This document shows, piece by piece, positions 6,707-16,551 of a stretch of DNA of 64,000 nt; the first letter of the stretch is position 1, and each line of letters begins with the position of its first letter. A program made the position numbers and the translations under genes. Where the stretch lies: NCBI GenBank assembly GCA_000517565.1, contig CP007051.1, positions 124,001 to 188,000 on the forward strand, read 5' to 3'. A model generated the notes under the pieces. That model searched no databases, was not told where the DNA came from, and was given only the letters and a program-made list of their open reading frames with translations. The DNA is from Desulfurella acetivorans A63 (GTDB taxonomy: Bacteria; Campylobacterota_A; Desulfurellia; Desulfurellales; Desulfurellaceae).

Positions 6707-8907
6707 CAATCAAAGCTAAAGTATATGGTATTGTTCAGGGTGTAGGTTTTAGACCAGCACTTTACAATGCCTTAAAAAAATATACGGGGTGGGTACGAAA
6801 TAGCTCTTGTTGTGTTGAAATTTATATTGAATCTGCAAAACCAATAGATATTAAAAAAGTTATTATAAAAAATAAGCCACAAAATGCTTTTATAAAATCA
6901 ATAGACTCAAGTATACACAAAATAAAAAAAAGCGCCTATAAAAGCTTTATAATAAAATATAGTCAACAAAATACTCAAAAAAATATAAACATAACGCCAG
7001 ATTGGGGTATTTGTAAAAAATGTGAGCAAGAATTATTCGATAGCTCAAACAGGCGTTTTTTGCATCCTTTGATTACATGCACAGATTGTGGGCCCAGATT
7101 TAGTATTGCAAAAGATGGTTTGTTTGATAGAAACAACACCACAATGAACGCATTTAAAATGTGTAAAATGTGTGCAACAGAATATTCTGATAGCTCAAAT
7201 AGGCGTTTTCATGCTCAAACCATTTCTTGTAAAGAATGTGGCCCGAAATATTTTTATGTAAAAAATAAACATGTTGAGTTAAAAGATATCAAAGCCGTTA
7301 AAAAGGCAGCTTTTGATTTGGAAAACTCTAAAGTTGGTTTATTAAAAGGCATAGGTGGTTATCATTTAATTTGCAATGCGTTTGATGAATCTGCTGTTGA
7401 AAAAATAAAACACATAAAAAAAAGGGAAGAAAAACCGTTTGCTGTAATTGCAAAAAACATTGAAACTGCAAAAAAACTTGCTTATCTATCAAAAAAGGAA
7501 ATTGAAATACTAAACTCGCACATAAAACCAATTGTGCTTGCAAAATATAAAGATGAGCGCTTAAAGTTTGTAAATCTCAAAAGCCCATTTGTAGGTTTAA
7601 TGCTTGCTTATGCTCCAATACACTTGCTTTTGTTTAACTTTTCAAACCTTGAGTGTATTGTTGCAACAAGTGCAAATTTAAGTGAATTTTCGCTTATTTA
7701 CAAAGATAGGGATGCTGTAAATTTTGATGGTGTAGATTTTGTACTGCTTCACAATAGGAAAATTATAAGACCAATTGAAGATTCTATTGTACATTTCAGT
7801 TTAAATAAGCAAATAATTTTTAGGTATGCAAGGGGTTATGCACCTTCGCCATTTTATTTAAAAGGCGTAAAGCCCAACATTTTAGCGTTGGGTGCCGATA
7901 TGAAAAATAATATAGCAATAAGCCTTAAAGATACAGTAATTTTATCTCAATACACGCCAGATTTATCAAATTATGAAAACTATGAGCAATTTAATAAAAA
8001 AGTTAATGATTTTTTGTCGTTTTTTGATATAAAAAAAGTTGATATGGCTATTTGTGATAGGCATCCAAATTATTTATCAAGTAATTATGCAAGGCAAACA
8101 TTTGCAAATGTGTTTGAAGTACAGCACCACAAAGCGCATTTTGCAAGCGTTTTAATGGAACACAATCACTGTGGTGATTGTATTGGGATAGTGCTTGATG
8201 GTACAGGTTTTGGTGATGATGGCAATATTTGGGGTGGTGAATTTTTTGTAAAAATGGATAAAACCATAAAACGTATTGGACATATTAAAAATATGAAACT
8301 TTACTTTGGCGAAAAAGCAATAAAAGAACCATACAGAATAGCAGCTTCTTATATTTATGATATAACAGATGATATTGAATATGTAAAATCCTTATTTTCT
8401 GACTATACTGATGTAATTGAGCTTATGCCAAAAACACCTTATTTGATTACAAGCTCAGCAGGTAGATTATTTGATGCAGTAAGTGCCCTTTTAAACATAA
8501 AACACAAAAACACGTTTGAAGCACAATCTGCAATGCTTTTAGAATACGAAGCAAAAAAACACAAAACTTCTAAGATACTTGATTATAAGATTGATAATTT
8601 TGTTGTTGATTTTTCAATGACACTAAAAACAATTGCAAAAAGGCGCGATCTAGTAAGCGCAAGGCTTTTTCATAATACTTTTGTTGAAGCAATATATGAA
8701 AATACAATGTCTATATCAAAACTTACTGGCATAAAAGTGGTTGCGCTATCAGGTGGCGTATTCCAAAACGATATAGTTTTTAGCCTACTATATAAAAAAT
8801 TAACCAAGGCTGGCTTTAATGTATTATTTAACTCAAGGTTTCCAATAAACGATGGTGGTGTAGCCGTAGGTCAAATCTATATTGCAAAGGAGGGATTATG
8901 TGTATAG
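6700..8907 (+). CDS. hypF: Carbamoyltransferase HypF
   Basis: 735 aa. Domains in order: acylphosphatase (VYGIVQGVGFRPALY, residues 8-22); two zinc-finger-like repeats (CKKCEQ...CTDCGP and CKMCAT...CKECGP, about 100-180); a YrdC-like adenylating domain (about 195-380); and a Kae1-like carbamoyltransferase domain with HHKAHFASV and LDGTGFGDDGNIWGGEFF, ending near SGGVFQND. It converts carbamoyl phosphate to the thiocarbamoyl precursor of the active-site cyanides and passes it to HypE. The ATG lacks a ribosome-binding site; see the overlapping leader frame. It heads hypFCDE. Confidence 0.96.
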   Translation: MLAIKAKVYGIVQGVGFRPALYNALKKYTGWVRNSSCCVEIYIESAKPIDIKKVIIKNKPQNAFIKSIDSSIHKIKKSAYKSFIIKYSQQNTQKNINITPDWGICKKCEQELFDSSNRRFLHPLITCTDCGPRFSIAKDGLFDRNNTTMNAFKMCKMCATEYSDSSNRRFHAQTISCKECGPKYFYVKNKHVELKDIKAVKKAAFDLENSKVGLLKGIGGYHLICNAFDESAVEKIKHIKKREEKPFAVIAKNIETAKKLAYLSKKEIEILNSHIKPIVLAKYKDERLKFVNLKSPFVGLMLAYAPIHLLLFNFSNLECIVATSANLSEFSLIYKDRDAVNFDGVDFVLLHNRKIIRPIEDSIVHFSLNKQIIFRYARGYAPSPFYLKGVKPNILALGADMKNNIAISLKDTVILSQYTPDLSNYENYEQFNKKVNDFLSFFDIKKVDMAICDRHPNYLSSNYARQTFANVFEVQHHKAHFASVLMEHNHCGDCIGIVLDGTGFGDDGNIWGGEFFVKMDKTIKRIGHIKNMKLYFGEKAIKEPYRIAASYIYDITDDIEYVKSLFSDYTDVIELMPKTPYLITSSAGRLFDAVSALLNIKHKNTFEAQSAMLLEYEAKKHKTSKILDYKIDNFVVDFSMTLKTIAKRRDLVSARLFHNTFVEAIYENTMSISKLTGIKVVALSGGVFQNDIVFSLLYKKLTKAGFNVLFNSRFPINDGGVAVGQIYIAKEGLCV

Positions 8908-9137
8908 GTATACCAATGCAAATTGTTGAAGTTTATGAAGATGGAATTAGTGGTGTTGTTGAAGCAGGTGGTACAAAGAAACACTGTTTTTTTATGCTAA
9001 TAGACAACCCAAAAGTGGGGGACTATGTGCTTGTGCATGCAGGAAACGCTATTGCAAAACTAGACGAACAGGAAGCAAAAGAAAACATAGAGCTAATAGA
9101 ACAATGCTTATTGGGGGCAAAAGGTGCAACTGAGTAA
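8898..9137 (+). CDS. hypC: Hydrogenase assembly chaperone HypC
   Basis: 79 aa beginning MCIGIPMQIVEV. Cys2, exposed after Met removal, binds the Fe(CN)2CO fragment. HypC and HypD build this fragment and deliver it to the large subunit. The GGAGGG site and ATG lie inside the end of hypF (10-nt overlap). The length and the VGDYVLVHAGNAIAKLDE segment are typical of the family. Confidence 0.97.
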   Translation: MCIGIPMQIVEVYEDGISGVVEAGGTKKHCFFMLIDNPKVGDYVLVHAGNAIAKLDEQEAKENIELIEQCLLGAKGATE

Positions 9138-10212
9138 GTTTAAAGACAAAGATTTAGTATTGGCACTTGCTCAAAGCATAAAAGTCAAATCAAAAAATTT
9201 CGAGAATTTGCGCATTATGCATGTGTGTGGCACACACGAGAATTCTATAGTAAGATACGCACTAAGGGATTTATTGCCAGATAATATTAAGCTTCTTGCT
9301 GGACCTGGATGTCCAGTATGTGTTACAAGCTCAAAAGATATAGATGCTATAATAAACTATGGTATAAAAAATAATTGCACAATTGCCACATTTGGCGATA
9401 TGTTGAGGGTAAAAGGAAGCAATTATTCACTTTTTAGTGCAAGCAAGATGGGTCTTAGTGTTAAGATGGTTTATGGTTTAGATGAAGCGATAGATTTTGC
9501 AAAAAAAAGCAGACAAGATGTGATATTTTTTTCTGTGGGATTTGAAACTACAGCAGCTCCAATTGCAAGCATAATAAAGAGTATAAGCTTGCCAGAAAAT
9601 TTAAGCTTTTTTAGTGTCCACAAATACACGCCAAATGGTGTTTTAGAATTGTTGAAAGCAGGTAAACTAAATATTGATGCATTAATATTGCCTGGACATG
9701 CAAGCATAGTTTCAGGGTTGGTGCCTTATGAAAAGGCCTCAAGCGATTTTAAATTGCCTTGTGTTGCAGCGGGTTTTGAACCAGCTGATATTTTAAGTGC
9801 CATACTTATGATAATAAACCAGATTGAAAATAATACCTGCAAGGTAGAAAACGAGTATGAAAGGCTTTTGAGCTATGAAGGCAACAAACTTGCCCAAAAA
9901 GCTCTAAATGATGTTTTTGATATTGTGCCTTGCATATGGAGAGGGCTTGGCACAATAGAAAATAGCGGTTTTGAATTTAAAAAAACATATGACTTTTTAA
10001 ATGCAAAGGTAAAATTCAATATTCCATTTAGCGAAGATTATATAGAAGAACAAAAAGGCTGCAGATGCGCAGAAGTTATTTTAGGTTTGATTGAGCCAAC
10101 GCAATGCCCAATGTTTTCCAAAGTATGCAATCCTCACAATCCTGTAGGACCGTGTATGGTGTCAGATGAAGGTACATGCAGAAACTGGTGGGAGGTTAAA
10201 GGTGAAATTTGA
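9124..10212 (+). CDS. hypD: Hydrogenase Fe-cofactor assembly protein HypD
   Basis: 362 aa with a GTG start that overlaps the end of hypC by 14 nt; GGGGG lies upstream. Conserved segments: MHVCGTHENS, GPGCPVCVTS, ATFGDMLRVKG, SVHKYTPNGV, LPGHASIVSG, GFEPADIL and the C-terminal GCRCAEVILG, whose cysteines bind a [4Fe-4S] cluster. HypD forms the scaffold complex with HypC, on which iron receives CO and two cyanides with HypE. Full length, no anomalies. Confidence 0.96.
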   Translation: MQLSKFKDKDLVLALAQSIKVKSKNFENLRIMHVCGTHENSIVRYALRDLLPDNIKLLAGPGCPVCVTSSKDIDAIINYGIKNNCTIATFGDMLRVKGSNYSLFSASKMGLSVKMVYGLDEAIDFAKKSRQDVIFFSVGFETTAAPIASIIKSISLPENLSFFSVHKYTPNGVLELLKAGKLNIDALILPGHASIVSGLVPYEKASSDFKLPCVAAGFEPADILSAILMIINQIENNTCKVENEYERLLSYEGNKLAQKALNDVFDIVPCIWRGLGTIENSGFEFKKTYDFLNAKVKFNIPFSEDYIEEQKGCRCAEVILGLIEPTQCPMFSKVCNPHNPVGPCMVSDEGTCRNWWEVKGEI

Positions 10213-11167
10213 CAAAATTACAATGGATCACGGATCTGGCGGTAAATTGACGCTTGAATTAATAGAAAATGTATTTAGAGCAACTCCGGGTCTTGATAGT
10301 GCGATTTTGGGCGATATAGCCTTTACGACGGATTCTCATTCAATAAAGCCGCTATTTTTTAAAGGCGGTGATATTGGCAAACTATCCGTTTGCGGAACTA
10401 TCAATGATTTGTTGTGTGTTGGAGCAAAGCCCATGTATCTATCAAGCGCATTTATAATGGAAGAAGGTTTTGATCTTGATGAGTTAGAAAAAATTGCACA
10501 ATCAATGCGCGATGAAGCAAAAAATGCTAATGTTAAAATTGTATGTGGTGATACAAAGGTTGTTGAAGCTGGCAAAGGCTTTTATATAAATACATCAGGC
10601 ATAGGAAAAATCATAAGGCCAATAGATGGCTCAAACATATGCGAAAATGATCAGATAATTGTAACAGGCAATATTGGAGAACACGGCTTTTCGATTTTAA
10701 ACGAGCGCGAAAACCTAAATCTTGCATCAAATTTGCAATCTGATTGCGCCCAGCTTACAAGCCTAATTTTACCAATAATTGAATCTGATTTAGATGTTCA
10801 CTGGATGAGGGATCCCACACGTGGCGGTATTGCCATGTGTTTAAACGAATTATGTTACAAAAGAGATTTTGGCGTTGAAATATTTGAAGAACTTGTCCCA
10901 ATTTCTGAAGAAGTGTCCTCGATTTCTGAGTTGCTTGGCATTGAACCTTACTATAGCGCAAATGAAGGTAAGATGGTAATAGTTGCAAACCCGGTTGATG
11001 CCCCAAAAATTTTAGATATTTTGCACAGCAATCCACTTGGTAAAAATGCAAATATAATTGGAAATATTACAAAAGATCACCCACAAAAGGTATTGCTTAA
11101 TTTGAATTATGGCACAAAAAGATTGCTTTCTATGCCACTTGTAGAAAAAATGCCAAGGATTTGTTAA
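10202..11167 (+). CDS. hypE: Hydrogenase maturation protein HypE (cyanide donor)
   Basis: 321 aa from a GTG at 10202, which reads MKFDKITMDHGSGGK and has GGGAGG 6 nt upstream, overlapping hypD by 11 nt. An earlier in-frame codon (10166) would add 12 unrelated residues. It has the PurM-like ATP fold: GDIAFTTDSHS, GTINDLLCVGA, DPTRGGIAM. The C-terminus PRIC ends in the catalytic cysteine that is thiocarbamoylated by HypF and dehydrated to thiocyanate. It is the last hyp gene; the next gene has its own promoter. Confidence 0.96.
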   Translation: MKFDKITMDHGSGGKLTLELIENVFRATPGLDSAILGDIAFTTDSHSIKPLFFKGGDIGKLSVCGTINDLLCVGAKPMYLSSAFIMEEGFDLDELEKIAQSMRDEAKNANVKIVCGDTKVVEAGKGFYINTSGIGKIIRPIDGSNICENDQIIVTGNIGEHGFSILNERENLNLASNLQSDCAQLTSLILPIIESDLDVHWMRDPTRGGIAMCLNELCYKRDFGVEIFEELVPISEEVSSISELLGIEPYYSANEGKMVIVANPVDAPKILDILHSNPLGKNANIIGNITKDHPQKVLLNLNYGTKRLLSMPLVEKMPRIC

Positions 11168-11174
11168 AAATAAC

Positions 11175-11202
11175 TTGACTTTTTGTTTTTTTATGTTAAA
11201 AT
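11175..11202 (+). promoter_or_regulatory. Promoter of the RRM protein gene
   Basis: TTGACT (11175-11180) and TAAAAT (11197-11202) with a 16-bp spacer, just after the hypE stop. Leader of about 58 nt. Confidence 0.7.
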
Positions 11203-11266
11203 ACAAGTAATTTGGTGTGGACTATATAGGCGCATCAATAGTAAATTTTTTTTTGGAGTGTGTTTT

Positions 11267-11551
11267 GTGAATACGAACAAGTTGTACGTAGGTAATTTAA
11301 ATTACCGAACGACGGAAGAGAAACTTAAAGAAGTTTTCTCAGGTTATGGTAATGTAGTATCGGTAAAGGTTATTGAAGGTAAAGGGTTTGGATTTGTAGA
11401 AATGGAATCAAAAGACGATGCCCAAAAAGCTAAAGACGCTTTAGACAACACAGATTTAGACGGCAGAAACATCAGGGTAGATGAAGCAAAACCAAGGGAG
11501 TCAAATCCAAGACAAAGGTCAAATTACTCTAACTCAAGAAACAGATTTTAA
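11267..11551 (+). CDS. Small RRM-type RNA-binding protein
   Basis: 94 aa from a GTG at 11267, with TGGAGTG 5 nt before it. Start chosen because the fold begins right after it: NTNKLYVGNLNYRTTEEKL. It holds one RNA recognition motif with RNP2 (KLYVGNL) and RNP1 (GKGFGFVEM), then a short basic Arg/Asn/Ser tail. This family occurs in cyanobacteria, Helicobacter and many other bacteria and binds single-stranded RNA; targets are mostly unknown. It has its own promoter and terminator, so it is a single-gene unit. Similar proteins elsewhere respond to cold; nothing here proves that. Confidence 0.9.
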   Translation: MNTNKLYVGNLNYRTTEEKLKEVFSGYGNVVSVKVIEGKGFGFVEMESKDDAQKAKDALDNTDLDGRNIRVDEAKPRESNPRQRSNYSNSRNRF

Positions 11552-11562
11552 TCCACTTTTAA

Positions 11563-11590
11563 AAGCAGGGTTTTAAGCCCTGCTTATATA
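11563..11590 (+). terminator. Terminator after the RRM gene
   Basis: AAGCAGGG (11563-11570) and CCCTGCTT (11578-11585) form an 8-bp stem with a 7-nt loop, followed by ATATATTT. Confidence 0.7.
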
Positions 11591-11726
11591 TTTCTTAACA
11601 AATTTTGCTGAAAAATATATATTAGTTATCGTCATTAGTATTTTTTGTTATTGTTTAAGTGTACCTTTGTATCTTAAAAATTTTTATTTATATACCCTCC
11701 AATTCTTAAAAGGTTTATATAAAAAA

Positions 11727-11754
11727 TTGAAAAAATATAAATTTGGGTTATAAT
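11727..11754 (+). promoter_or_regulatory. Promoter of the aor operon
   Basis: TTGAAA (11727-11732) and TATAAT (11749-11754) with a 16-bp spacer. The start falls about 20 bp before the aorA ATG. The 130 bp upstream is AT-rich; I see no clear operator or riboswitch. Confidence 0.65.
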
Positions 11755-11783
11755 TAATTAAAAAGTTAATCAGGGAGGTTTCT

Positions 11784-12263
11784 ATGTCAAAGCGAATTAG
11801 AATCGAACCTTCAAAGTGTATTGGTTGTAAAACCTGCGAGCTTGCCTGTTCTTTTAAACATCATGGTATGTTTGCCCCAAGTTTGTCTCGCATCTACAAT
11901 GAAGTATTTTTGGAAGAAGCTTCGTTTGTTACGGTTACATGCCAGCAATGTGATGATCCATGGTGTGCTAGAGCATGTCCATCTGGTGCTATAGTAAAGC
12001 ACCCAGACACAGGTGTGGTAGAGGTAATTGAAGAAAAATGTGTAGGTTGTAGAACATGCGTAAGTGCTTGTCCGTTTGGTATGATAAAGTATGTGGAGTA
12101 CAAACAAAAAGCGGATAAATGTAACCTTTGTGGCGGCGATTACCCGGAGTGTGTCGCATTTTGCCCAACAGGTTGTCTAACATTTGAGGAAGAGGATGCA
12201 CCTCTTAGGACAAAGATTCTAAACTATGTAAATGTTGTAAAAGAAGGACGATTGGAGGTGTAG
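11784..12263 (+). CDS. aorA: Aldehyde oxidoreductase Fe-S subunit (AorA-like)
   Basis: 159 aa with four cysteine groups for [4Fe-4S] clusters: [37 protein letters not shown] and [16 protein letters not shown], the layout of DMSO-reductase-type electron-transfer subunits. No signal peptide, so it is cytoplasmic. Order and sizes of this gene and the next two match AorA-AorB-AorC of the Aromatoleum tungsten enzyme, where AorA forms an electron wire between the W subunit and the FAD subunit. GGGAGG precedes the ATG; the next gene begins 1 nt after the stop. Confidence 0.88.
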   Translation: MSKRIRIEPSKCIGCKTCELACSFKHHGMFAPSLSRIYNEVFLEEASFVTVTCQQCDDPWCARACPSGAIVKHPDTGVVEVIEEKCVGCRTCVSACPFGMIKYVEYKQKADKCNLCGGDYPECVAFCPTGCLTFEEEDAPLRTKILNYVNVVKEGRLEV

Positions 12264-12264
12264 T

Positions 12265-14073
12265 ATGTTTGGTGGATGGATAGGAAATGTCTTAAGGATA
12301 AACCTCTCTAAAATGACTTATGCTTTTGAGCCTTTAAACTACGAGTGGGCCAAGCTGTATTTAGGCGGCAGGGGTCTTGGTTCAAAGTATTTCATGGAAG
12401 AAGTAGACCCAACGGTTGACCCATTTTCTGAAGATAATAAGCTGATACTTGCCCCAGGACCGTTGACTGGTACATACGGTGCAGCAAATGGTCGCTATAT
12501 GATGATTACAAAATCTCCTCTAACAGGCACGATTGCTTGTTCAAATTCTGGTGGTTATTTCCCAGCTGAACTAAAGTATGCGGGTATTGACCTTGTAATA
12601 ATAGAAGGCAAAGCAGCTCACCCGGTTTATGTTACAATCTATAACAACCAGGTAGCCATAAAAGATGCTTCTAAAATATGGGGCAAAACCTCTGATGAAG
12701 CAGAAGATTATCTACATTCAACTTTCCATAGAGATGCAAAGATTGCTTCTATTGGTCCAGCAGGTGAAAAGCAGGTATTATTCGCAGCTATTATGAATGA
12801 TAAGCACAGGGCAGCAGGCAGAAGCGGTGTTGGTGCTGTAATGGGCTCAAAAAATCTAAAAGCTATAGCTGTAAGGGGCACATTGGGTGTTAAGGTAGCA
12901 GATAGAGTAAAATTTAGAGAAGCGGCAACAGATGCTTTCAGGGCAATAAAAGAATCGCCTGTAACTTCAGCTGGGCTTCCTGCATATGGCACAGCTGTGC
13001 TTGTGAATGTTATAAACCAAAATGGCTTGCTTCCAACAAGAAACTTCCAGGCAGATGTGTTTGAAGATGCAGAAAAAATATCTGGTGAGACACTTGCTAG
13101 CACCTTGCTTGTTAGAAATAAAGCCTGTATGTCCTGCATGATAGGATGTGCAAGGGTTACAAAATTAGTTGACCCTAGGTACAAGGCTCAAACAGGTGAA
13201 GGTCCAGAGTACGAAACAATATTTGCTTTGGGCTCAGATTGCGGCGTATCAGATTTAAGTGCAATTACAAAAGCAAATTATTTATGTAACGAGTATGGTA
13301 TGGATCCAATAAGCGCAGGCGCTACTGTAGCATGTGCTATGGAGATGTTTGAAAAAGGCATAATTCCTCAAGCCGATATAGGCATGCCTCTAAAGTTTGG
13401 AGATGCTGATGCAATGGTTAAAATGATTGAGCTAGCAGGTAAAAAAGAAGGTTTTGGAGAAAAGTTAGCTCTTGGCTCATACAGGCTCGCTAGTTTGTAT
13501 GGACACCCAGAGTTTTCCATGACAGTAAAAAAACAGGAATTTCCAGCATACGATGGTAGAGTAGCTCAAGGTATGGCTTTGGAGTATGCTACATCAAACC
13601 GTGGCGCATGCCATGTTAGAGGCTATATGATTTCACCAGAAATTATGGGTGTACCGGAAAAACTTGATCCTTATACAACAGAAAATAAAGCTTTCTGGAC
13701 AAAAACTTTCCAGGATGTGACAGCAGTGGTGGACTCTGTGGGTATGTGTTTGTTTACCACATTTGCAATAAACATAAACCACATAACAAACCTATTTACT
13801 GCAGCTACTGGCTTGAATTACACGCAAAACGATATGATGAAAGCAGGAGAGCGCATATATAATATAGAGCGCTTATTTAACCTCAAGGCTGGTATTGATC
13901 CATCTCAGGACACACTTCCAAAACGCTTGCTTGAAGAGCCAGTAAAAGAAGGCCCGGCAAAAGGCATGGTTGCAAAGTTATCTGAGCTTTTGCCTGAGTA
14001 CTACAAAGAGCGTGGTTGGGGATCTGACGGAGTGCCAACGCAAGAAAAGCTAAAAGAGCTAAATATTGCATAA
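12265..14073 (+). CDS. aorB: Tungsten-dependent aldehyde:ferredoxin oxidoreductase catalytic subunit
   Basis: 602 aa, the usual AOR length. It interconverts aldehydes and carboxylic acids at a tungsten bis-metallopterin site. Visible features: N-terminal pterin-binding domain ([25 protein letters not shown]); cluster cysteines CMSCMIGC near residue 290 with the fourth probably in VGMCLF; and the pterin motif [10 protein letters not shown]. Context (Fe-S subunit, FAD subunit, MoeA and oxyanion transporter) supports a dedicated tungsten enzyme. Substrate range cannot be read from sequence. A strong hairpin lies 2 nt after the stop. Confidence 0.95.
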   Translation: MFGGWIGNVLRINLSKMTYAFEPLNYEWAKLYLGGRGLGSKYFMEEVDPTVDPFSEDNKLILAPGPLTGTYGAANGRYMMITKSPLTGTIACSNSGGYFPAELKYAGIDLVIIEGKAAHPVYVTIYNNQVAIKDASKIWGKTSDEAEDYLHSTFHRDAKIASIGPAGEKQVLFAAIMNDKHRAAGRSGVGAVMGSKNLKAIAVRGTLGVKVADRVKFREAATDAFRAIKESPVTSAGLPAYGTAVLVNVINQNGLLPTRNFQADVFEDAEKISGETLASTLLVRNKACMSCMIGCARVTKLVDPRYKAQTGEGPEYETIFALGSDCGVSDLSAITKANYLCNEYGMDPISAGATVACAMEMFEKGIIPQADIGMPLKFGDADAMVKMIELAGKKEGFGEKLALGSYRLASLYGHPEFSMTVKKQEFPAYDGRVAQGMALEYATSNRGACHVRGYMISPEIMGVPEKLDPYTTENKAFWTKTFQDVTAVVDSVGMCLFTTFAININHITNLFTAATGLNYTQNDMMKAGERIYNIERLFNLKAGIDPSQDTLPKRLLEEPVKEGPAKGMVAKLSELLPEYYKERGWGSDGVPTQEKLKELNIA

Positions 14074-14075
14074 AA

Positions 14076-14113
14076 TTTTAAGCGCAAAGTCTTTTAAAGC
14101 TTTGCGCTTAAAA
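14076..14113 (+). other. Intercistronic hairpin after aorB
   Basis: TTTTAAGCGCAAAG (14076-14089) and CTTTGCGCTTAAAA (14100-14113) form a perfect 14-bp stem with a 10-nt loop. No T-tract follows on the plus strand, and aorC starts 16 nt later. Protecting the aorAB message or partial attenuation fits better than full termination. Confidence 0.6.
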
Positions 14114-14129
14114 CCAAAGTGAGGGATAA

Positions 14130-15350
14130 ATGCACTATGATTTAATTATAATAGGCAACTCAGCAGCGGGTTTAAGTGCAATAAAGACTATAAGAGCTTT
14201 TGATAAGAAAATGTCTGTTGCTGTATTTGATAAAGAAGCTGAGAGCGCATACTCAAGGGTCCTAACACCTTACTATGCAGGATTTGATACAGATAAAGAT
14301 CATCTCTACATTGTAGATAAAAGCTTTTATGCAAAAAATGGCATTGACGCTTATTTAGGAGATGAAGTATTTAGAGTTGATACAAATAAAAAAACAATCT
14401 ATACGCAGTTTGATACATATACATACAGGTATTTGCTTATTGCAGTAGGTGCTTTTGCAAAACAGTCGCATATAAAGCATGAAAAGGTGTTAACTTTGAG
14501 AAATATATCCGATGCAGATAAATTGCGCAAGTTATTTTCAAATGCAAAATCTGTTGCGGCACTTGGTGCAGGTCTTGTTAGTTTACCAACGCTATCTCAT
14601 TTAAAAGATGATGTTAAAAAACACATAATAGTTTCATCTGATAGAATTTTTTCTCAGGTGGTGGATAAAAGCGCTTCATATATCTTAGAAGAAATATTTA
14701 AAGACAAAAATGTATTTATCTACAAACATGATGATGTAGAAAGCATAAAAGATAATTTGGATGGCTCAATAAAACTTAGCTTAAAATCCAATCATCAAAT
14801 AGATTGTGATTTACTCCTTGTAGGAAAAGGTGTTGTGCCTAATGTAGATTTTCTAAAAGGCGAGATAGAAACAGACAAAGGAATCATAATAGACGATTTT
14901 TGCAAAACAAGCGCTCAGGATGTTTATGCAGCTGGCGATTGTGCTCAAGGTAGAGATTTTGTCACAGGAAAAAGCGTCATTCAAGGTAACTGGATAACGG
15001 CAGTTGAGCAAGCAATTATTGCAGCAAAAAATATTTTAGGTATCAATGTAGCCTACGACGGTAGTATAAAAAACAACACAACAGAGGTTTTTGGTATAGA
15101 TGTTGCTGTTGTTGGTTACAATAAAGACGATGCACAAAATATAGAGTTTTACGATCCAGGCAGGTTTTTTTATAGAAAACTCTTTTTTGATGAATCTGGT
15201 TTTATAATTGGAGCAACACTTATTAAAGACACAAACGATGCAGGACTTTACTATAATCTAGTAAAAACACGCACCAAAATAGATATTTTTCATAATCTAA
15301 ATCAATTTATGAACTATCCAAAATTTTTAAGTAAGCTTAACTATAGGTAG
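14130..15350 (+). CDS. aorC: FAD-dependent pyridine-nucleotide oxidoreductase (AorC-like)
   Basis: 406 aa flavoprotein of the NADH oxidase/nitrite reductase NirB-like group. It has the N-terminal dinucleotide fold (IIGNSAAGLSAIK, with GNSAAG in place of strict GXGXXG), a second fold near residue 147 (AALGAGLVSLP) and the FAD motif DVYAAGDCAQ near residue 270. Placed directly after aorA and aorB, it is probably the NAD(P)-reactive subunit of a three-subunit AOR, as in Aromatoleum. A stand-alone reductase is the alternative. GTGAGGG precedes the ATG. Confidence 0.82.
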   Translation: MHYDLIIIGNSAAGLSAIKTIRAFDKKMSVAVFDKEAESAYSRVLTPYYAGFDTDKDHLYIVDKSFYAKNGIDAYLGDEVFRVDTNKKTIYTQFDTYTYRYLLIAVGAFAKQSHIKHEKVLTLRNISDADKLRKLFSNAKSVAALGAGLVSLPTLSHLKDDVKKHIIVSSDRIFSQVVDKSASYILEEIFKDKNVFIYKHDDVESIKDNLDGSIKLSLKSNHQIDCDLLLVGKGVVPNVDFLKGEIETDKGIIIDDFCKTSAQDVYAAGDCAQGRDFVTGKSVIQGNWITAVEQAIIAAKNILGINVAYDGSIKNNTTEVFGIDVAVVGYNKDDAQNIEFYDPGRFFYRKLFFDESGFIIGATLIKDTNDAGLYYNLVKTRTKIDIFHNLNQFMNYPKFLSKLNYR

Positions 15351-15356
15351 GTTCTC

Positions 15357-16541
15357 ATGACCACATTTTATGAAGCAATCCAATCAATTCAGCCAGAGCT
15401 TGTAGCTCAAACCCAACAGGTTGATTTAATTGAGTCTATAAACAGAGTACTGGCAATTGATATTATATCAAATATAGATTTTCCCCCATTTAACAAAGCC
15501 ACAATGGACGGTTTTGCTTTCAGATTTGAAGATGATTTGCCTAAAAGGCTTAAAATCCAAGATGTAATTTATGCAGGCCAAGAAACAAACATTAAGACCC
15601 AAAAAGGGTATTGCGTGCGCATAATGACAGGCGCTAAAGTGCCAGATGATTGCGATAGTGTGGTAGAATTTGAAGCTGTAATAGAAAAAGACGGTTTTAT
15701 TGAATTTATAAAACCACCAAAAAAAGGTTCAAATATAGCTTACCTTGGAGAGGATTTAAAAAAGAATGAGCTTGTTTTAAAAGAAGGTACTCTAATAAAA
15801 CCAAATATGATCAATTTACTTGCACAACTTGGCTATAAAAGCGTAAAAGTTTACAGAAAGCTCAATATTGGCGTTATTACAACAGGTGATGAATTAGTTG
15901 ATATTGGTGAGCCACAAAAACCAACAAGCGTTGTTGACACCTCGCGCTACAGTTTAATTGCCCAGATAAGACAGTTTAATCAAGAAGCGATTGATTATGG
16001 ACGTATTTTAGATGACCCAAAATTGATCGAACATACACTGCATAGTGCTGTTTTAAACTGTGATATCGTAATAATAACAGGCGGATCTTCATTTGGCGAT
16101 AAGGATTATACCCAGGAAGCGCTAAACGCCATAGGCGCCAAAATACTAATTAGAACCATTGATATGAAACCAGGAAGACCAACAATTATAGCAAAAAAAG
16201 ACAATTGTTTTATTATTGGTTCACCAGGAAACCCGGTATCAACATTTAGTGTCTTTAGGTTGTTTGTAGGAAATATTATTTCAAAGATGTTAAAATGCAA
16301 AGATTTTGATGTGGATTTTCTAAAGTGCAAGATTGATTTTGATTACAAAAAAAAATCGGATAGAATGCATTTTTTGCCAACAAAAGTAGCTTTTTGTCAA
16401 GACGGTTATGTAGCCTATAAGATAAATTACAATGGTTCTGGTGACTTTAGTGCCCTATCTAAAGCAAATGCGTTTTTAGCTATACCAAAAGAAGTAGAAA
16501 TTGCAAAAAAAGGTGAGATGCTCGAATTCTTTTTTATATAG
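15357..16541 (+). CDS. moeA: Molybdopterin molybdenum/tungsten transferase MoeA
   Basis: 394 aa. The N-terminal domain has [14 protein letters not shown] and [13 protein letters not shown]. The central MPT-binding domain has [34 protein letters not shown] and [10 protein letters not shown]. MoeA inserts the metal oxyanion into adenylated molybdopterin. Lying between aorC and the oxyanion transporter, this copy may serve tungsten insertion into AorB. It starts 6 nt after the aorC stop and is complete. Confidence 0.94.
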   Translation: MTTFYEAIQSIQPELVAQTQQVDLIESINRVLAIDIISNIDFPPFNKATMDGFAFRFEDDLPKRLKIQDVIYAGQETNIKTQKGYCVRIMTGAKVPDDCDSVVEFEAVIEKDGFIEFIKPPKKGSNIAYLGEDLKKNELVLKEGTLIKPNMINLLAQLGYKSVKVYRKLNIGVITTGDELVDIGEPQKPTSVVDTSRYSLIAQIRQFNQEAIDYGRILDDPKLIEHTLHSAVLNCDIVIITGGSSFGDKDYTQEALNAIGAKILIRTIDMKPGRPTIIAKKDNCFIIGSPGNPVSTFSVFRLFVGNIISKMLKCKDFDVDFLKCKIDFDYKKKSDRMHFLPTKVAFCQDGYVAYKINYNGSGDFSALSKANAFLAIPKEVEIAKKGEMLEFFFI

Positions 16542-16551
16542 GGTGTACTTT

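Noticed and set aside
11587-11726. Molybdenum/tungsten cofactor riboswitch or ModE-type operator before aorA
   Set aside because: The region is simple AT-rich sequence upstream of the promoter; no symmetrical ModE-like box and no room for a riboswitch in the 20-nt leader.
12708-13184. A 158-codon open frame antisense to aorB
   Set aside because: Complement of AOR coding sequence with no ribosome-binding site or family pattern.
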